DNA of 64,000 nucleotides from Desmodus rotundus. Its lineage: Eukaryota; Chordata; Mammalia; Chiroptera; Phyllostomidae. The notes below the pieces were generated by a model. It saw only the letters and a list, made by a program, of their open reading frames with translations. It did no database searches and had not been told where the DNA came from. Positions within the stretch are counted from its first letter, which is position 1. Each line of letters begins with the position of its first letter. Both the position numbers and the translations under genes were made by a program. Of the stretch, positions 33,880-44,372 are shown piece after piece. The stretch covers positions 9,267,082-9,331,081 of the forward strand of contig NC_071397.1 in the NCBI RefSeq assembly GCF_022682495.2, written 5' to 3'.

Positions 33880-34225
33880 CTGGCTAAATGAGTTCGGGAA
33901 TATCCGCATTAACAGAATGCTGTGCCACCCCCCGAAGTCATGTAAAGAACAGCTTACAACTAGGACATTTTAGCAGAATATTGTTTTGAAAGCATGTTAC
34001 ATAATAATATGTGCAGTATGATTCCAGTTTTATAAAAGTTAACAAGCAGGCAAATGCATCCTATGTATATATGCATTTTAAAAAGACTTCAAAATCCTCA
34101 CATCGGTTTCTTCCAGAAGGGTGGGATTATGGATGACTGTTATCTTCTTCTCTATGACTTTCTGTAGGCTTCAAATTTTCTCTAACATGTTGCTCTCTCT
34201 TACAATCAGAAAAACAATAAATGGA
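33880..34225 (+). mobile_element. Old L1 3' UTR, sense
   Basis: 'gagttcgggaatatccgcattaacagaatgctgtgcc', 'gcagaatattgttttgaaagcatg', 'cagtatgattccagttttataaaa', 'agaagggtgggattatggatgactgttat' and 'ctttctgtaggcttcaaattttc' follow the order of an L1M-type 3' end, finishing near 'aaaaacaataaatgg'. Confidence 0.75.
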
Positions 34226-34559
34226 CCATATTTTTTAAACGGGGATTTTCAAAGGCTGCAAAGACAAACTGCAAAGGATCAGTGAGGTAAACCCCCAGGG
34301 AGACATTCTTCTGGGGCGAAAGTCCAGGTGCTCAGGCCCTTGATACTTTCTTTCCTCAGACCCCCCAAGGAGTCAAGCCGGGTTCCCCACAGACTCCACC
34401 CCCTCACACACAGACAGGAGCACAAGCCTCCATGCCACCCCCTTGCCCCTCCTCCCCATTTGCAACTTGGTGGGGGGCAAGGCATGGAAGGCACAGTGGG
34501 GGGTGGACAACCAGTAATCACCCACCAGTACCCTCCATGCCCCACACAGCGTGCCGAGA

Positions 34560-34715
34560 ACTTCACACACGTGAATCCCGACATACAGCAATTCTAGACC
34601 GTAGGTATTCCTACCAACATTTTACAGAGGAGGAAGGTGAAGTTCACAAACGATATCCAGGGTCACACAGCCCACGAGCACCCAGAAATGGAAATGAAAC
34701 CCAAGTCTAACCAGA
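34560..34715 (-). mobile_element. MIR SINE, antisense
   Basis: 'cttcacacacgtgaatcccg', 'ccaacattttacagaggaggaaggtgaag' and 'ccagggtcacacagcccacgagcaccc' are reversed MIR landmarks. Confidence 0.78.
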
Positions 34716-35669
34716 ATTGGTCTATAGATGTTTAAGTGGCTTGCCCAGCAACTGTACTTAGTCAGGAAATGCAAAATATCCCAGTTCAACCTACATTAGT
34801 TTACAGTGAGGCTGAAAAGTGGAACGCACCACCAGTCCTGACTGGAGACTGTATAGGTATTTAATAATTTAAAAAAGAAAGAAAAGGGTGGGGGGACCTC
34901 AGCTCCACGCTCATCCCTCATTCAGTGAAGTAAAAATAAAAATCGAAACTTCCCCCAACACACTGTGCTTTAATGAAAGCACCAAACCAATCTTCACTAC
35001 CACCCACCCCAGCCCACTCCGTTTAAATTTAGGCAACCACCAGCCAAACCGTACCACTGCATTATCTGATATGAAGTCATGAAGTCCTCACCGGTTCCGA
35101 GGAAAACGGGGCGGGGCAGGTGGGGCAGTCTCCACCGTGCCTCGGAAGACCCCTTTGCAAAGAGCTGGTTCTGTGGGCTGGCTCTCTGCCTGGAGTTGTG
35201 TGACCTTGTGGCTTCCCCTCTCTGGGTCTCAGCCACCACTTCACAAATCGGGGGTGGGCTGACAAAAGGGATCTGAAAAGCCTATCCCAATGTAGAGCTT
35301 ACGATTCCTAGGACCTGTCCCTGCAGAGGGCAGCCCGCCAGGCAAAGCCTGAACTTCCCATCCCACCTCCCACAGCCAGAGAATAAATGACCAGCGACCT
35401 AAGACATGGGTGACTGGGGCTGAATGAGTTGGCCGGACCTGAAGCTGGAGCTCTTCGGCACCAGCTTTGGAGTAGTAGGTCAGGTAAATGTTTGGAGAAA
35501 GACGGCTGAGCTACAAGGAAGGCTTTGGTACGGAGGGCTCTGCGGCTGGTCACCCTCTGGTCCTACCCAGGTAACGCCAGCAGGGATGCCAGCAGGGATT
35601 CGGTCCTCTGGGTCTCAACAAATTCAAGAGTCCCTGATCCCTTCTCCTCATACCTGACTTTTGTTTCTT

Positions 35670-35917
35670 CATTCCTCACCTGAGGATATGTTTATTGATT
35701 TCAGAGAAAGGAACGGGTGAGGGGAGAGAGAAAGAAACATTGATTGGTTGATTTCCTCCCGGACACGCTCTGACCAGGGATCGAGCCCGCAACTTATGTA
35801 TGGGCCCTGACTGGGGATCGAACCTGTGACCTAGGTATGTGCCCTGATGGGGAAACCAACCCGCAACCTTTTGGTATAAGGGACAATCCTCCAGCTAAGT
35901 GAGCCACCGGCCAGGGC
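35670..35917 (-). mobile_element. VES SINE (bat tRNA-derived), antisense, extra internal box
   Basis: The reversed VES structure runs from the tail 'attcctcacctgaggatatgtttattgatt' through the purine tract and 'attgattggttgatttcctc' to the tRNA-like head 'aagtgagccaccggccagggc'. The segment containing 'gggatcgarcc' is present as three related units (35768-35870) where the other VES copies in this window show two. The Pol III A and B boxes lie in the head, on the minus strand. Confidence 0.92.
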
Positions 35918-36799
35918 CACACCCAACTTTTTAAATGAGATCTGGCCAGAGCGAGGGGAGTGACTGACTAATGAAACACTCTGTCTAGGGTTTCTGGATG
36001 ACTCTGTGGCTTTGGGGGTGCACAGGCTAGGGACTCTTGTTCCAACAACCTAGTGCATGGATTTCTGTCCAAGGTTGTTCCCAGAGTTTCATTAAATGTG
36101 TCTTGAGCCCTTAGTGCAGGTCTGTACCCACTCCCTCAGAGGTATGGTGCACCCTGGAAAAGGGGAATCGAATTAATTTTCACAACTCAAGGAGTACTGC
36201 CTTAGCAGAGCGTAACTCTCGGCTCCCTTTTGGAGGCACCAGTAAACAGCCCTGTGCTCTCTGAGACCCGCGGGTTGAGAGCACTGACTAACCCAGCCGG
36301 GACCCCAACCTCTGCAACCAATGGGCGAGCAGTCCAGAGCCCTGTCCCACACACGCTCAACTCCAGTCCTCCTCAGGCACTGCCCCCTTCACTCGGGAAC
36401 CTTCCAAGCAGGTGGCCCCGGTTCCTAAGGACTCCATCAGAAACCCAGAAGGCCAGAAAGAAAGACTTAGAGAAAGACGGGGGCAACCAATGGCCTCAGT
36501 GCTCTGAAGCCCTGATGTGGGACTTTTCTGTCCTGCTTCAGGATCTGGGAGGTAAGCCCCCTGGACCTCTCCCCACCCCCTGACTTTCACTGCAACGAGG
36601 GACCCGAGCCTGAGCCCTCAACCCTCCTCCCTCGACCAGTTGTCAAAGCCCAGAATGCCTGACCATCCAAAAGCAGGACTTTCAAGGTGCATAGAAGTGA
36701 GGTATACCTGTTACATACACTACTCCACACGGTGCTGAATGTATCCAGCCACCTCCACAAGAGGAAGAAGTGATAGAGAATAATAAATATTTTTGACTA
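35918..36799. other. No feature recognised
   Basis: GC-moderate sequence. A 117-codon plus-strand frame (36230-36583) ends at a tga after 'ccccaccccc' and shows no recognised domain. Confidence 0.4.
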
Positions 36800-36905
36800 T
36801 AGTAATAAATTTCAGAATCAGATCTGGAGTCAAATCTAGGCCTTTCCACTCAACCTCTCTGAGCTTCCTGGTCTATGAAATGGGTATTGTAGGAGAGAGT
36901 ATACA
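36800..36905 (+). mobile_element. MIR SINE fragment, sense
   Basis: 'agaatcagatctggagtcaaatctaggcctttccactc' then 'aacctctctgagcttcctggtctatgaaatgggtattg' is the sense MIR core. Confidence 0.8.
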
Positions 36906-38214
36906 TAACTTGGAACTTATTAACACACGAAGAGTTGTTTTCCTCGGCAGGCTGCAATGAAAGAGGGAGAGTTAGAGTCCCCCAAGAACTAGAAAGGCTC
37001 AAATTCCAGAAACAGAGTAAAAGCAACAGGGTCAGGTCCTGACCATACCTCCCACCCCTGAATACAAGCGTCCGGCAGCAGAAGGCGTGGCCCTCATCAC
37101 AAACCCCCCGGCCACCTTGCAGACAACGAACACTGCAGAAATATCCTCTAGGCACCTGGCTTTCCAACTTGTATTAGCAGCAGAATCCCAGATCCCAATA
37201 TAGAGAATGAAGATAAAAGGCAAGCTGCTCTTGGAGAAGCAGGTTCTAGGATTAACTGATCTGCAGCCCAGGAAAAGTCTTGCAAACCAACATTGTAGTG
37301 TAATGGAGAAAGAAGGGAAGGGAGGAGAGGAAGGAGGCAGAGGGAGGCAACGGAGAAGGGACCAGAAATTAGCTGTGAGACACAACTGGGACGGGCAGTG
37401 GGGATGGCACCTCGCTGTGACAAAACCAACAAGCCTTGGGCCCCTTCCTCAGGCAGCACTTGCTACACAAACCCCTGCAGCAACAACCCCCCACAGAGGG
37501 GCCAAAATGACAGGCAGAGGCACCACTGAGATATGCTCCAGAGTTACAGTATTATTTCCTTACGGCCTGCTATTTACTGAGATCCAAACATCCACCCTTC
37601 TTCCAGAGAGAGAATCACCCACCTGGCACACCCCTCATGGCCCAAGACATCGCTCCGGAAAACGGGTCTAAAGTTCCCAGCGCCCAGTCTACTTACTGCC
37701 TCTGCCCCAGGAGCTGCCACCTCCTACCCAGCCACACTGGTCCTCATGCCGCTCACTTTGGTTTCCCTTTCTAAATTTCATGGGACAGCATCCGTTTGTC
37801 CAATAAAGCGTCACCACACCAAACAGAAGGATATCGGAGCCGATTTTGCCAGCTCAAAAGCTTGTCTCCATGAGGGATGCATTAACAATCCATGCAAGCA
37901 CAGAATGTGACTCGCTAGTCTGGACAGGTCACGGGTCCGAAAATACCTGCTCCTCAAAAAATAACACATATGGCAATCACCCCAGATACACCGGTCAAAT
38001 AGCACACGCCAAGGCGGCCACAAAGCACGAGCACAAGGGGAATATTCCTTCCACTAACAACAGACAGCCTGGATGAAGTGAGCTAAGACATTTTCACAAG
38101 CATCCCCACCAGTCAGAAGCCACTCTGCTTTGCAACCCGAATTCTACTCTTTGGGAATGACTGTTGAGCATCAGCGACTTCTCAGGAGAAGGTGATGAGA
38201 AGTCAGTATGGGAA
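36906..38214. other. No feature recognised
   Basis: Includes a purine-rich patch (37305-37360). The 103-154-codon frames at 37032-37671 overlap on opposite strands and are unrecognised. Confidence 0.4.
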
Positions 38215-38330
38215 GATCTGGGGCCCTGGAGTGTGAGTTCTGAGTTCAGTCCCCGCTCCAGCACTTGCTGGCTGAGTGTTCTCGAGTGGACGATACGCCA
38301 ATTTGATAAACGTACGTAACACTCAATAAA
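38215..38330 (+). mobile_element. MIR SINE fragment, sense (weak)
   Basis: 'cctggagtgtgagttctgagttcagtccccgctccagcacttgctggctgagtg' resembles the 5' half of sense MIR; the rest is eroded. Confidence 0.55.
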
Positions 38331-38439
38331 TACCAGCCCACTACTAATGCCAACTTCCACCTCCAGCCATAACCCCCAAAGGAAAGCAGGTCCAAGCATC
38401 CTGCAAAACCATGATGGGGCAAGTACCACGAGATCACCT

Positions 38440-38770
38440 CAGTCCGTGGTACTCAGGAAGCAAGTACCGTGGCATGCCCTCGGTCCTCATTCCCCCGAGT
38501 GCCTTTTAGACTCGGCCCAGCACCAGAGTTCCGTTCATCCTTCAAAACACAGCTCCAGCGCGTCTCTCAACAAAAACTCACCCCCTTTTCACTGTCCCAT
38601 TTTGCCGGTCTGCTTATTATAATACTGACTTTGTTCTGTTTCATATTAGAGCTGCGTTCTGGTTCTGTCCCCCACCTCCACAGAAGAAGATTCTTCAAAA
38701 GCGGGGCTGTGTCTCTGTCACCCGCACACCCTCAGGGCCTGGCACACGGCCTCGTGGGAGCAGGTCAGCA
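38440..38770 (+). mobile_element. L2 3' end, sense (diverged)
   Basis: 'gttccgttcatccttcaaaacacagctcc', 'actgtcccattttgccggtctgcttattataatactgac', 'agattcttcaaaagcggggctgtgtctctgtcacccgcac' and 'agggcctggcacacggcc' follow the L2 3' end order. Confidence 0.68.
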
Positions 38771-39659
38771 CCTATTTCAGATGGATGGACGCCTGCGGGA
38801 GAAATGCACTGGAGACTGTCCTGACGTCACACAAAATGCATCACTGTAACAATGCTTCCGGGAGAGCTCAGGTGAAGTGAGCCAATGAAACCACAGGAGG
38901 GAAAGGCCAAGGCTACAGACCAACGGGGAGAAGGTCCCACGGGCAACAGCAGCACCCCAGGGAGAAGCAGAAACCCTGGCCTGGAACTTCGGCAGCACAC
39001 ACCTGACTCCAGTCCTATTCCGGTGCGGACTCTGGTCAATCCCCACCCGCTCTGTGGGCCTCGGTCTGTCCGTGACCGCGTCTACCTGCTACCCCATTAG
39101 ATACACAGAGAGCCACGACCAGATGGCAGGAAGGAAGGTGCCCTGGAGGAAAAGTGCTGTGTCTTTCCCCAGGGTTTAGTGTTATTTCTAAATGGTTTTG
39201 GTTTTTGTAGTGTGTTGTTTGTGACTCTTCTGAAAGAAAAGTCCAGAGGAAGAGAGATGAAACAGATTGTACAGAATTTTTAAAAAATAAAACAAAAATC
39301 AAGAGGAAGTGGGTCCCTCTCACAGGTTTCTCATTAAACCAATAGTCAAATTTTAGTAATCAGTCTGTGTTATGGTTTCCATTACAGATGAGAGCATGTT
39401 AAACCGGTGACGATCAAAGAGAAACAGAGGCCGCACTGCAACCAGGTTCCACCCGCAGAGGTCCCTGGACAGTGAGGTCCTATGGTTCCCAACTCCCACC
39501 CGGGGCCCTGGGTCTCCTCCAGTACCTGCTTGCGTGAAAAGAGGCGCTGCTGAGAGGAAGCTGACTCTCAAGTGCCAACACTTAGCCAGAAAAGGACCCA
39601 CCCTCCTGAGGGGCCACAGCGCTGGGGTGCCTGGCAAATGCAATCCTGATGTTGTTTTA

Positions 39660-39924
39660 TATGAAGAACATGGGGACGAGACGCTTCTTTAAAACACGCT
39701 ACACCTTCCTACTTAGTCACACTGACCTCTTTTCCCTCAGACTGTCAAGTAAAAAAATGACAGCAGCCAACACAACAGCCGTCTGGTGTGAATGAGTCAA
39801 AATTATACCTTTTTTTTTTTTTTTTGTCAGATTGGCCAAAAATGTATGTATTTTTTTGTTGTGCTGCAGAATTTTAGTAATTAGTTTATGTGTGCCGTGA
39901 GATGAAAAAGGTTGAAAATCGCTG
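39660..39924 (-). mobile_element. Non-autonomous hAT transposon of bat type, antisense
   Basis: The right end, 'aaaaaggttgaaaatcgctg' (39905-39924), is the reverse complement of a hAT terminus of the cagcg..ttctcaacc type. Inside, 'taattagtttatgtgtgccgtgagatg', 'tgtgctgcagaattttag', 'tgtcagattggccaaaaatg' and 'catctggtgtgaatgagtcaaaattata'-like blocks match a microbat hAT family that I recognise. A T16 run occupies 39812-39827. The other terminus is not preserved, so it is truncated or diverged. The family name is from memory of its consensus. Confidence 0.65.
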
Positions 39925-41479
39925 CTGTAGATGCTGCCGGGCCCAACGCTGATTTGAAGGAACAGAAATGTACGAAGGGGCCAGAGGTGCGGGAAGCAGG
40001 AAGGAGAGCGGAGCGGGAGCGGCAGGGCTCTGGGGACAGAGGCAGGCTTCTCTGAGTCCCATCCCTCATGAGGTCAGATCCTAGGTTGTGTGGCAGTGAG
40101 TAGGGACGATCACTTTCGGTGACGACTGTTCACATTCCTTCTGTTCTCCAAGCAGGTTCCGTAGGACCTGGGGTGGGCCGGAATGCCAACATTCTAGTAT
40201 TCTAGGAGTCCGCGTGAAGCTACAAAAGGAAAACTATCTTTGGGGCCAGAACCGCGTTAGAATTCTGATTATTACACGCAAGGGGCCGCTCAACTGCTTT
40301 TGCCCACCAGACACGAGTGGGCTTTCTTCCCCCTGTTGGATCAGTCATCGTAAAACAGAAGTCATAGGAACCACATCTGCTGCACAAGGAAAATATCCCT
40401 GGTCCCAGTGACGGACTGTCCCTGACACCCCAGCCAGCCACACCCTCAGGCCACACCATTTCTACCCTGGGGAAACCAAGCAAAGGGGTCTCCAGGACTC
40501 AATGTGGTACAACTGAAATAACAGCTACACAGCCCAGCACACAAATATATATGAAGAAGAAAGAATAACACATTATAACTCCCCCTTCCTGTGGGGGTGG
40601 GGAGCAGCAATTTCACCCTGTCTGAATTTTTTATCATTATGAGGGGCTTGCTCTTGATCCTTCATTCATCCACTCCCTCTCTCAACACTGGCTGGCCAAA
40701 GGAGCGCCCTGGGGGTTCCACCCAGGGCCCCCCCACCCAAGCTGTACCCTCTCGAGGGTGCTCAACACCAGGGCAGAACAGCAGCAATGCCACTGTGAGA
40801 TGGCACACTCAAGAAGCCAGGGCGCTCTGCTCCAGGTAAGTAACTTCCACCTCCAAAGGCTGGCTTGCAGAGGGGGTGCCTAGGGATGGGAGAAGGGAGG
40901 ACGGCCCCTTAACCCCACCATCCTTCACCGGTGGTAACATCCAACTACAGCAACCGTTGTTCTGAACGACCCCAAAGTTCCCACTGCAAATAGCCTCTCA
41001 CCACTGCCCGCAGAAACCTTGGCTGTGTCCCAGAGAGCCCCAAATTTCAGAATCCCAAACAGATGTCCTTGACAGCCTCTTGTTTCCAGGGGACGCATAA
41101 AAATCTCTGGGAGACCCAGGGCCTGCCTGGGGCCTTGGGATCACCTCTGCCGACTGGCCAGAGCACCATGGGAGGGTGCAGGCCTCATGGCCGACCTCTG
41201 AACACAGCACAGGAGCACGGTCCTGCCAGGCATGAGAGAGGCCCAAGCGGAGGGGACGGGGCCAGGAGGATGGGAAAGGGGGAGATGCACATAGGCCAAC
41301 AGCAAATCCAAGGTGGAGAGGCAGACACCAGTCAACTGAACACAGAGGCCAACTTAATTTCCATAAACGACCAGGGTGTTGACCACTAATTACCTACAAG
41401 GAACAACTTAACTCCCTCTTCTCACCAAAGGTCTCCCTCCACCATCCCGGCCCTCTAAACAAGAGGTGCAGAGCACTTA
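39925..41479. other. No feature recognised
   Basis: GC-moderate DNA. Frames near 40220-40840 and 41063-41389 are short, overlapping and unrecognised. Confidence 0.4.
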
Positions 41480-41690
41480 CCCTAATTACAGCCACCACTG
41501 TTTGAGCCTTACTATGGGCCATCCTGTACCGGATGCCTTAAATATCTCATCAAACTCTCCAAACCATCCGATTAAGGTGTCATCAGACCCATTTTACGGA
41601 TGAAAAACTGGGGCTGAGAGGTTACATAATTTGCCCAAGTCCCCATGGCACACATAAGCACAAAAACATTTTATCCACCCAATCGAATTT
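41480..41690 (-). mobile_element. MIR SINE, antisense
   Basis: 'tttgagccttactatgggccatcctgtacc', 'taaatatctcatcaaactctcc', 'cagacccattttacggatgaaaaactggggctgagaggtta' and 'tttgcccaagtccccatggc' are reversed MIR landmarks over almost its full length. Confidence 0.85.
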
Positions 41691-42839
41691 TAAATTCCAC
41701 GATAGCCCAGGCTCTGCCACACAGCCCGCCTGTAGGGATCCTGATTCTCAGAATGGTGCCAGACACGTACGGGGCACGGGGCTGGGGCTGGGGCAGGATG
41801 GGGGCCCTCCAGCCACTCACGGTTCCCACAGCCTGCCCAACCCAGCTCCCGCTGCAGGAGGGAGCACACCGGGCCTGCCAGTCTTCTCACCAAACGGTTC
41901 ACTTCTTCATCATGGAGTTCATCCTCAAAGACTGAAAAGCCCCAAGCCCTGCCTGCCATTGGACACCCAAAGGAATTTCACAGGTTCATCTCTTGACAGG
42001 AAAAGAAAACCATCCCCTGCAGGCAGAGAAGACGAAGAAGTTTCTACTTCAAAACCAAAAAAGGTCTCGGGCTTTGAAGCGTTGCTCTCGGTGGCAATCA
42101 TCAAGAAACAAGAATAGGCCCCTTAAACATTTTTTTAAATATTCCGGGAAAAAAAAAAAAAAAAAAACAGACACAAGCATAAACCTCTAGTGTAGAAATA
42201 AGCAAACACAAATTTGCACAGACATTTCCCTGACTTCAGAATCTGCCTGCCACTGTTCTACAGATCAGAACAAAACTCCTGGAGGAAACACGAGCAGGAG
42301 GAAGCCTAAGGCCGTGGGCTCTCACCCAAGGCCTCCCTACGGCTGGAACCGCAAGGATGTGTGTGTCTTTTAGACACCCGTGGCTGGGTTGCCAGATTGC
42401 AGAAGGCCGTTCTCTCCCGACGGGCGTGTGTCTGCCGGGCATCTGAAAGCTTTACAGTAAATGGTGACTCATCTACTGCAGCCACCATAGGCACCGCGAA
42501 TGTAGTCGGCCCGAGTTTGTTCCATCCACATGAAAGAGAAACACCGGGTGCAGGGCTGTGAGCCTGACTCAAACTGCGACCCCTGTTCACCGCCACTCGT
42601 CAGTGCTCGGCTGAAACTCAAACTGTAATTACCCAGCCTCTTGAGGGCAGGAAGAAGGGGGGTTTCTAAGGAAGGGTCACATCCATAAACACAGACATGT
42701 CACTTCCCATCAAGTGAAGTCTCCTCATGCAACCACTTATTCAACAAATAGTCACAGGCAGCCACCAGGTGCCCAATGCACCGTGGCTAACACGCAAAGA
42801 CGGCCAAGTCCCCTACCCGACGTCCCGGGTCCTGCACTG
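41691..42839. other. No gene; poly(A) at 42149-42167; L2 trace at 42725-42800
   Basis: An A19 run at 42149-42167 could be the tail of an unrecognised retroposed sequence upstream (42000-42148), but no source transcript is recognised. 'cttattcaacaaatagtcacaggcagccaccaggtgcccaat' (42737-42778) resembles an antisense L2 end. Confidence 0.45.
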
Positions 42840-42990
42840 GCTGCTCGACACACTGTTTCTCATTTAAGTGATCAGGTTCCCACTTAACAGCTCATCTAAC
42901 AGATGGGGAAACTGAGGCTGAGGTTGGAGCAGGGCCATGTGGTTAGCTAGGTGGAGAGCTAGGACTCAAATCCTCTTCCATGGTGCTCCG
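42840..42990 (-). mobile_element. MIR SINE, antisense
   Basis: 'tcatctaacagatggggaaactgaggctgagg', 'ggccatgtggttagctaggtggagagctaggactcaaatcc' match the reversed MIR core and 5' half. Confidence 0.82.
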
Positions 42991-43261
42991 GGGCTGGGCT
43001 CTCGGACCCCATGTTACCCTGCAGTTAGGAGAAACGGGCAAGGTCTGGTCGCATCTGGATGGGCCCAAGCCCACGGAGCTCAAGCCCAGTGGGGACAGGC
43101 GCAGTAGAGAGAGTGCTGGCGAGCTCACGGAGGGAACGGCTCATAAGATGGACAATGAACCTCAGCTGGGGTACATTCTGAGCCTCTTCCTAAAGGAGGC
43201 CACGATGTGGGGAGGCGGGAATAAGGCTAAAAATGCAGACAGAAGTGAAGCCTATCTAATA

Positions 43262-43340
43262 CTGAGGTTGAGTAGCATCCCCCCAAAATCCATGACCACC
43301 AGGAACCTCAGAATAGGATCTTATTAAGAAATAGGGTCTT
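43262..43340 (+). mobile_element. MLT1-like LTR, left part (split by nested insertions)
   Basis: 'catccccccaaaatccatgaccaccaggaacctcagaataggatcttatt' is the 5' part of a MaLR-type LTR. Its last 15 bases (aagaaatagggtctt, 43326-43340) are the first of three copies of a target-site sequence. The LTR resumes at 43991. Confidence 0.8.
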
Positions 43341-43509
43341 GCCCTGGCCAGGTGGCTCAGTCGGTTGGAACATCGTCATGTATTCCTAAAGGGTTTCGGG
43401 TTCAATTCCCAGTCAGGGCACGCAGGGGGGCAACTGATCGATGTCTACGTCTCTCTCTGTATCAAATCAATAAACATATCCTCAGGTGAGGATTAAAAAA
43501 TTTTCCTTA
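43341..43509 (+). mobile_element. VES SINE (bat), sense, with exact 15-bp target-site duplication
   Basis: The tRNA-like head 'gccctggccaggtggctcagtcggttggaacatcgtc', the B-box region 'gggttcaattcccagtcagggca', 'aactgatcgatgtctacgtctctctc', and the tail 'aaatcaataaacatatcctcaggtgaggattaaaaaa' are all present. The flanks aagaaatagggtctt at 43326-43340 and 43510-43524 are identical, so the insertion is comparatively recent. It is a shortened VES lacking the second 'ttgcaggttcaat' block. Confidence 0.93.
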
Positions 43510-43528
43510 AAGAAATAGGGTCTTTGCA

Positions 43529-43990
43529 AATGGATTAAAAAAAGCTGTGGTTCGTATATACCATGAAATACTACTTGGCCATAAAAAGGATGAAACCTTA
43601 TCATTTTTGACAGCATGGTTGGACCCACATGATATTTTGCTAAGTGAAATAAAGGACAATATGAACAAACAAAATAGAAACAGACTCACAGATACAGAGA
43701 ACAGACTGATGGCTGGTTGCCAGAGAAGAGGGGGCTTGGGGGCCTGGGTGAAAAAGGCCAAGGGGTGGGGAAGTCCAGATTGGCAGTTACGAAACAGGAG
43801 CACAGCGTGGGGAATGGAGTCCGTGACACTGTGGTGACTGCGTGCGGTGCCGGGCGGGCACTGGAACTGTCAGAGGAACCCTCTGTAATGTACCTGATTA
43901 TCCAACCCTGATGCCGTACACCCGGAATGAAGGTAAAACAATATTCAATGTAAAAAAACAAGTATACTTTCCCTTAAATGAAAAAAAGAA
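43529..43990 (+). mobile_element. 5'-truncated L1 3' end, sense, nested in MLT1
   Basis: L1 ORF2 end and 3' UTR landmarks: 'gtggttcgtatataccatgaaatactacttggccataaaaaggatg', 'gacccacatgatattttgctaagtgaaataa', 'gaacagactgatggctggttgccagag', 'ccctctgtaatgtacctgattatc', and an A-rich end 'aaatgaaaaaaagaa'. The flanks aagaaatagggtctttgca (43510-43528) and aagaaatgggatctttgca (43991-44009) match at 17 of 19 positions, a target-site duplication. Confidence 0.85.
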
Positions 43991-44372
43991 AAGAAATGGG
44001 ATCTTTGCAGATATAATTAGTTAAGATAAGGCCATACTTCTCCTAAGCCCACCCAAACCCAATGACTTACAAGGAGAGAAAACAGAGACACAGACGCACA
44101 CGGGGGAAAGGCCATGGGACACCAGAGGCCTACTGGAGTGATGAGTCCACAAGCCAAGGAGCTCCAGGGATGGCTGGATGGCCGGCAGCTGCCAAACGCC
44201 AGGAGAGAGGCCTGGAACAGACTCTCCCTCAGAGCCTCTGGAGGGAACCAACTCTGCCAACACCTTGCATTTGAACTTCTAGCCTCCAGAACTGTGAGAA
44301 AACACGTTTCTGTTGTTTTAAGTCCGCCAGCCCCGCGGGACTTTGTTATGCAACCTGGGAGGCTAATACAAG
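43991..44372 (+). mobile_element. MLT1-like LTR, right part
   Basis: It continues the LTR begun at 43262: 'tttgcagatataattagttaagataaggccatac', 'gagacacagacgcacac', 'gccaggagagaggcctggaacag', 'cttctagcctccagaactgtgag', 'tttctgttgttttaag' and 'ggctaatacaa'. The 212-codon minus-strand frame across it (44017-44655) is incidental. Confidence 0.85.

Noticed and set aside
42000..42167. Processed pseudogene upstream of the A19 run
   Set aside because: No recognisable source protein or target-site duplication; the A-run alone is insufficient.
2868..44372. Intact endogenous retrovirus between the MLT1-like LTRs
   Set aside because: The three LTRs are unrelated in position, tens of kilobases apart, and no gag, pol or env remnants were seen between them; they are solo LTRs.
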